Positions 4,867-6,231 of a stretch of DNA of 6,231 bases are shown in pieces (position 1 is the stretch's first letter; each line of letters begins with the position of its first letter). Origin of the DNA: Candidatus Yanofskybacteria bacterium RIFCSPHIGHO2_01_FULL_39_8b (GTDB lineage Bacteria > Patescibacteriota > Minisyncoccia > 2-02-FULL-40-12 > GWA2-44-9); the NCBI GenBank assembly GCA_001794015.1, contig MGIZ01000033.1, forward strand, positions 1 through 6,231, written 5' to 3'. The notes beneath the pieces were generated by a model, which saw only the letters and a program-made list of their open reading frames with translations, did not search any database and had not been told where the DNA came from. Position numbers and translations under genes: made by a program.

Positions 4867-5415
4867 TTATTTTTCTCCAATTATAATAAAATAAGGCGGT
4901 AAATTTCTTATTTCTAAAGAATATTTTACTTTTTTGAATATCTTTCTAAACGCCGGTAAAATAATGAGCGAGTATTGACAAACAATAACTCTGCCGCCAT
5001 CGGCCAAACCATTATAAGTATTGTTTATCAACTCTTTTCTCTCCGCTTTGTTTAATAATGAAAGCGGCAGGGTAGAAATTACGGCATCGACTCTAGGCAG
5101 GCTAAACCGGCTAAAATCTCTGGATTTTTCTATTACGTTGCCATGAATTAGTTTGAGTCTCTTGTCGTTTATTTTCGATAGTTCCTTAAAAAGACGGCTA
5201 TTTAATTCAATGGCAATCATCTTGCCGTCAGAAGAAATAGTCTTTAGTATTTCTTGGGTAATAACGCCATTACCGGCTCCATACTCAACAATATATTTAT
5301 ATTCCGGTTTTAATCCTTTTAATACTCTCTTGACGGTATGCCGGGAAGTGATGGTAACCGCACCAACTTTCTTGTAATCTTTAACCGCAATTTTTATAAA
5401 ATCTATAAGCCGCAT
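4867..5415 (-). CDS. SAM-dependent methyltransferase, phospholipid N-methyltransferase-like
   Basis: The 182-residue class I methyltransferase has motif I as VEYGAGNGVIT (43-53), an acidic residue ending strand 2 (IAIEL, E70), HGNV (91-94) and motif IV as DAVISTLPLSLL (110-121). The N-terminus (FIKIAVKDYKKVGAVTITSR) resembles the F..fl.nP..vGai.PSSR pattern of PmtA-like enzymes (COG3963), and ISTLPL replaces the NPPY of DNA and rRNA adenine methylases. The near-terminal NLPPYFIII also fits that group. The proposed reaction is methyl transfer from SAM to phosphatidylethanolamine, but the substrate is inferred; the related rRNA dimethylase KsgA is the main alternative and is less likely given motif IV. 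It lies upstream of pgi (52-bp gap, pgi has its own promoter) and divergent from a phosphodiesterase of glycerophospholipids. No Shine-Dalgarno is present. Confidence 0.88.
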   Translation of the reverse strand: MRLIDFIKIAVKDYKKVGAVTITSRHTVKRVLKGLKPEYKYIVEYGAGNGVITQEILKTISSDGKMIAIELNSRLFKELSKINDKRLKLIHGNVIEKSRDFSRFSLPRVDAVISTLPLSLLNKAERKELINNTYNGLADGGRVIVCQYSLIILPAFRKIFKKVKYSLEIRNLPPYFIIIGEK

Positions 5416-5419
5416 AAAT

Positions 5420-5447
5420 TTGATTTATTTATAGAAATAATTATAAC
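5420..5447 (+). promoter_or_regulatory. Candidate promoter of the glycerophosphodiesterase gene
   Basis: TTGATT (5420-5425, four of six) is followed after 16 bases by TATAAC (5442-5447, five of six). Transcription would start near 5454, leaving a leader of about 39 bases. It overlaps the leftward methyltransferase promoter, so the two could interfere or be co-regulated. Confidence 0.4.
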
Positions 5448-5448
5448 A
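5440..5448 (-). promoter_or_regulatory. Extended -10 promoter of the methyltransferase gene
   Basis: TGTTATAAT on the minus strand lies 24 bases before the ATG at 5415, giving a leader of about 17 bases. It has the same 12-base ATATGTTATAAT context as the pgi promoter. A TTTACA resembling a -35 sits 20 bases upstream, which is too far for a standard promoter. Confidence 0.65.
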
Positions 5449-5492
5449 TATATTTAATCGTTCTTTGTAAAAAGGGGTCAAAGCTCAAGGCC

Positions 5493-6231
5493 ATGGAAAT
5501 CTGGTCTCATCGGGGAAGAACATCGTCTGATGAATTGGGCAACAGCTTTAGAAACTTTATGACCGCATATTATTCAGGCGTAGCCGGAATTGAGACTGAT
5601 ATCTCTTTGACAGCCGATAAAAAAATAATAATCTACCATCCGGGAAGCACCCGGCCGGACCTTGCCCTCATGAACTGGCGGGACATTAAAAATTCGATTT
5701 TCAACAACGTGGCCGATCTCAACGCTTTTCTTAATTTATTGTCAGGTCTTTCTGGCATAAAATGCTGTTTGGATATAAAACAAAACTCGGAAGAATTGGT
5801 TGAAGAAGCGGTTAAATCCGTTCTCCGAAAAAAGCTAAAAGACAGAATATATTTTACCGCTTTTCAAAAAAAGATCTCCCGGTTGGGCATAGAATCAGAC
5901 GGCCAGCTTCTTCTTTTAACAAAAGAAATATGCCCTACGGCAAAAACCCACCTGATCGCAATCTGGCCCTCCAATCTTCTAGAATTGGCCGAAAAATATA
6001 ATCCCGATATGATATCGTTCGGCTGGCTTCAGGAACCGCGACTTAACAAATTAGTTAGCAAGACCTTGTTCAAAATAATTGCCAAAAAGACAAATCTGGC
6101 TGAACAAATAAAAGAAATAAAAAACCGGGGCATTAAAACGCTAGCCGGCATATTCAACGACCCTAAAGATGTGCTTTATTTTTCCGATCTGGGTGTTGAC
6201 GGAATAATGACCGACAGTCCCCTAGTGCTGA
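5493..6231 (+). CDS. Glycerophosphodiester phosphodiesterase family protein, 3' end missing
   Basis: An open frame from the ATG at 5493 runs without a stop to the right edge (246 residues visible). GDPD-family marks are HRG at residues 6-8 directly after the start, GIETDISLTADKKIIIYH (32-49) with the metal-binding E34 and D36 and a conserved H49, and LDIK (93-96), where D94 stands for the usual glutamate. GVDGIMTDSP near the visible end is the typical close of the TIM barrel, so only a few residues are likely missing. Such enzymes hydrolyse glycerophosphodiesters to glycerol-3-phosphate and an alcohol. The usual PENT after HRG reads LGNS here, so substrate choice may differ. No signal peptide or membrane helix is seen, implying a cytosolic enzyme. 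The ATG has only AAGG very close by. It is divergent from the PmtA-like methyltransferase. Confidence 0.92.
   Translation, partial: MEIWSHRGRTSSDELGNSFRNFMTAYYSGVAGIETDISLTADKKIIIYHPGSTRPDLALMNWRDIKNSIFNNVADLNAFLNLLSGLSGIKCCLDIKQNSEELVEEAVKSVLRKKLKDRIYFTAFQKKISRLGIESDGQLLLLTKEICPTAKTHLIAIWPSNLLELAEKYNPDMISFGWLQEPRLNKLVSKTLFKIIAKKTNLAEQIKEIKNRGIKTLAGIFNDPKDVLYFSDLGVDGIMTDSPLVL

Noticed and set aside
4815..4880. TTG start extending pgi by 22 residues into the methyltransferase gene
   Set aside because: The added residues do not resemble the family, and the extended -10 box lies inside this stretch, just before the ATG at 4814.
1..6231. tRNA, rRNA, riboswitch, CRISPR, transposon or attachment sites
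   Set aside because: No cloverleaf, regularly spaced repeat array, transposase frame or terminal inverted repeats were seen on reading both strands.

Overview
The window is AT-rich bacterial chromosome, densely packed with single-domain genes. It contains nine protein-coding genes (one cut by the right edge), no RNA genes, no mobile elements and no CRISPR. The short intergenic gaps, mostly absent Shine-Dalgarno sites, small accessory proteins (DUF3105, YruB-type glutaredoxin, DoxX) and a Pro/Thr-linker surface protein resemble genomes of the Patescibacteria/CPR type. This is an impression from gene style, not a proof. Seven stop codons are TAA and one is TAG. No TGA stop or in-frame TGA is seen, so the standard code suffices.

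Left part (1-1613): a leftward winged-helix (ArsR-like) regulator is flanked by two nearly identical 30-bp palindromes, one over its own promoter and one over its stop codon. The second palindrome abuts a perfect TATAAT that points out of the window. Upstream, on the same strand, lies a secreted protein with a signal peptide, a jelly-roll domain, a long Pro/Thr/Ser-rich stalk and a C-terminal membrane anchor.

Middle (1614-3467): one rightward gene of unknown function has the best ribosome-binding site in the window and a symmetric terminator overlapping its stop. It converges on a leftward three-gene cluster, DoxX -> glutaredoxin-like protein -> DUF3105 membrane protein. The cluster is tightly spaced and looks like a membrane/envelope thiol-redox unit.

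Right part (3468-6231): leftward glucose-6-phosphate isomerase (pgi) is preceded by a SAM-dependent methyltransferase resembling phospholipid N-methyltransferases. Both have an extended -10 box (TGTTATAAT) within an identical 12-base context. The box before pgi sits so close to the ATG that its mRNA should be leaderless. Divergent from the methyltransferase, a glycerophosphodiester phosphodiesterase gene runs off the right end. The methyltransferase and phosphodiesterase share a 77-bp promoter region and may both touch phospholipid metabolism.

The points most worth a second look are the twin operators around the regulator, the DoxX/glutaredoxin/DUF3105 cluster, the shared extended -10 with a leaderless pgi, and short repeats or palindromes sitting exactly at gene junctions.
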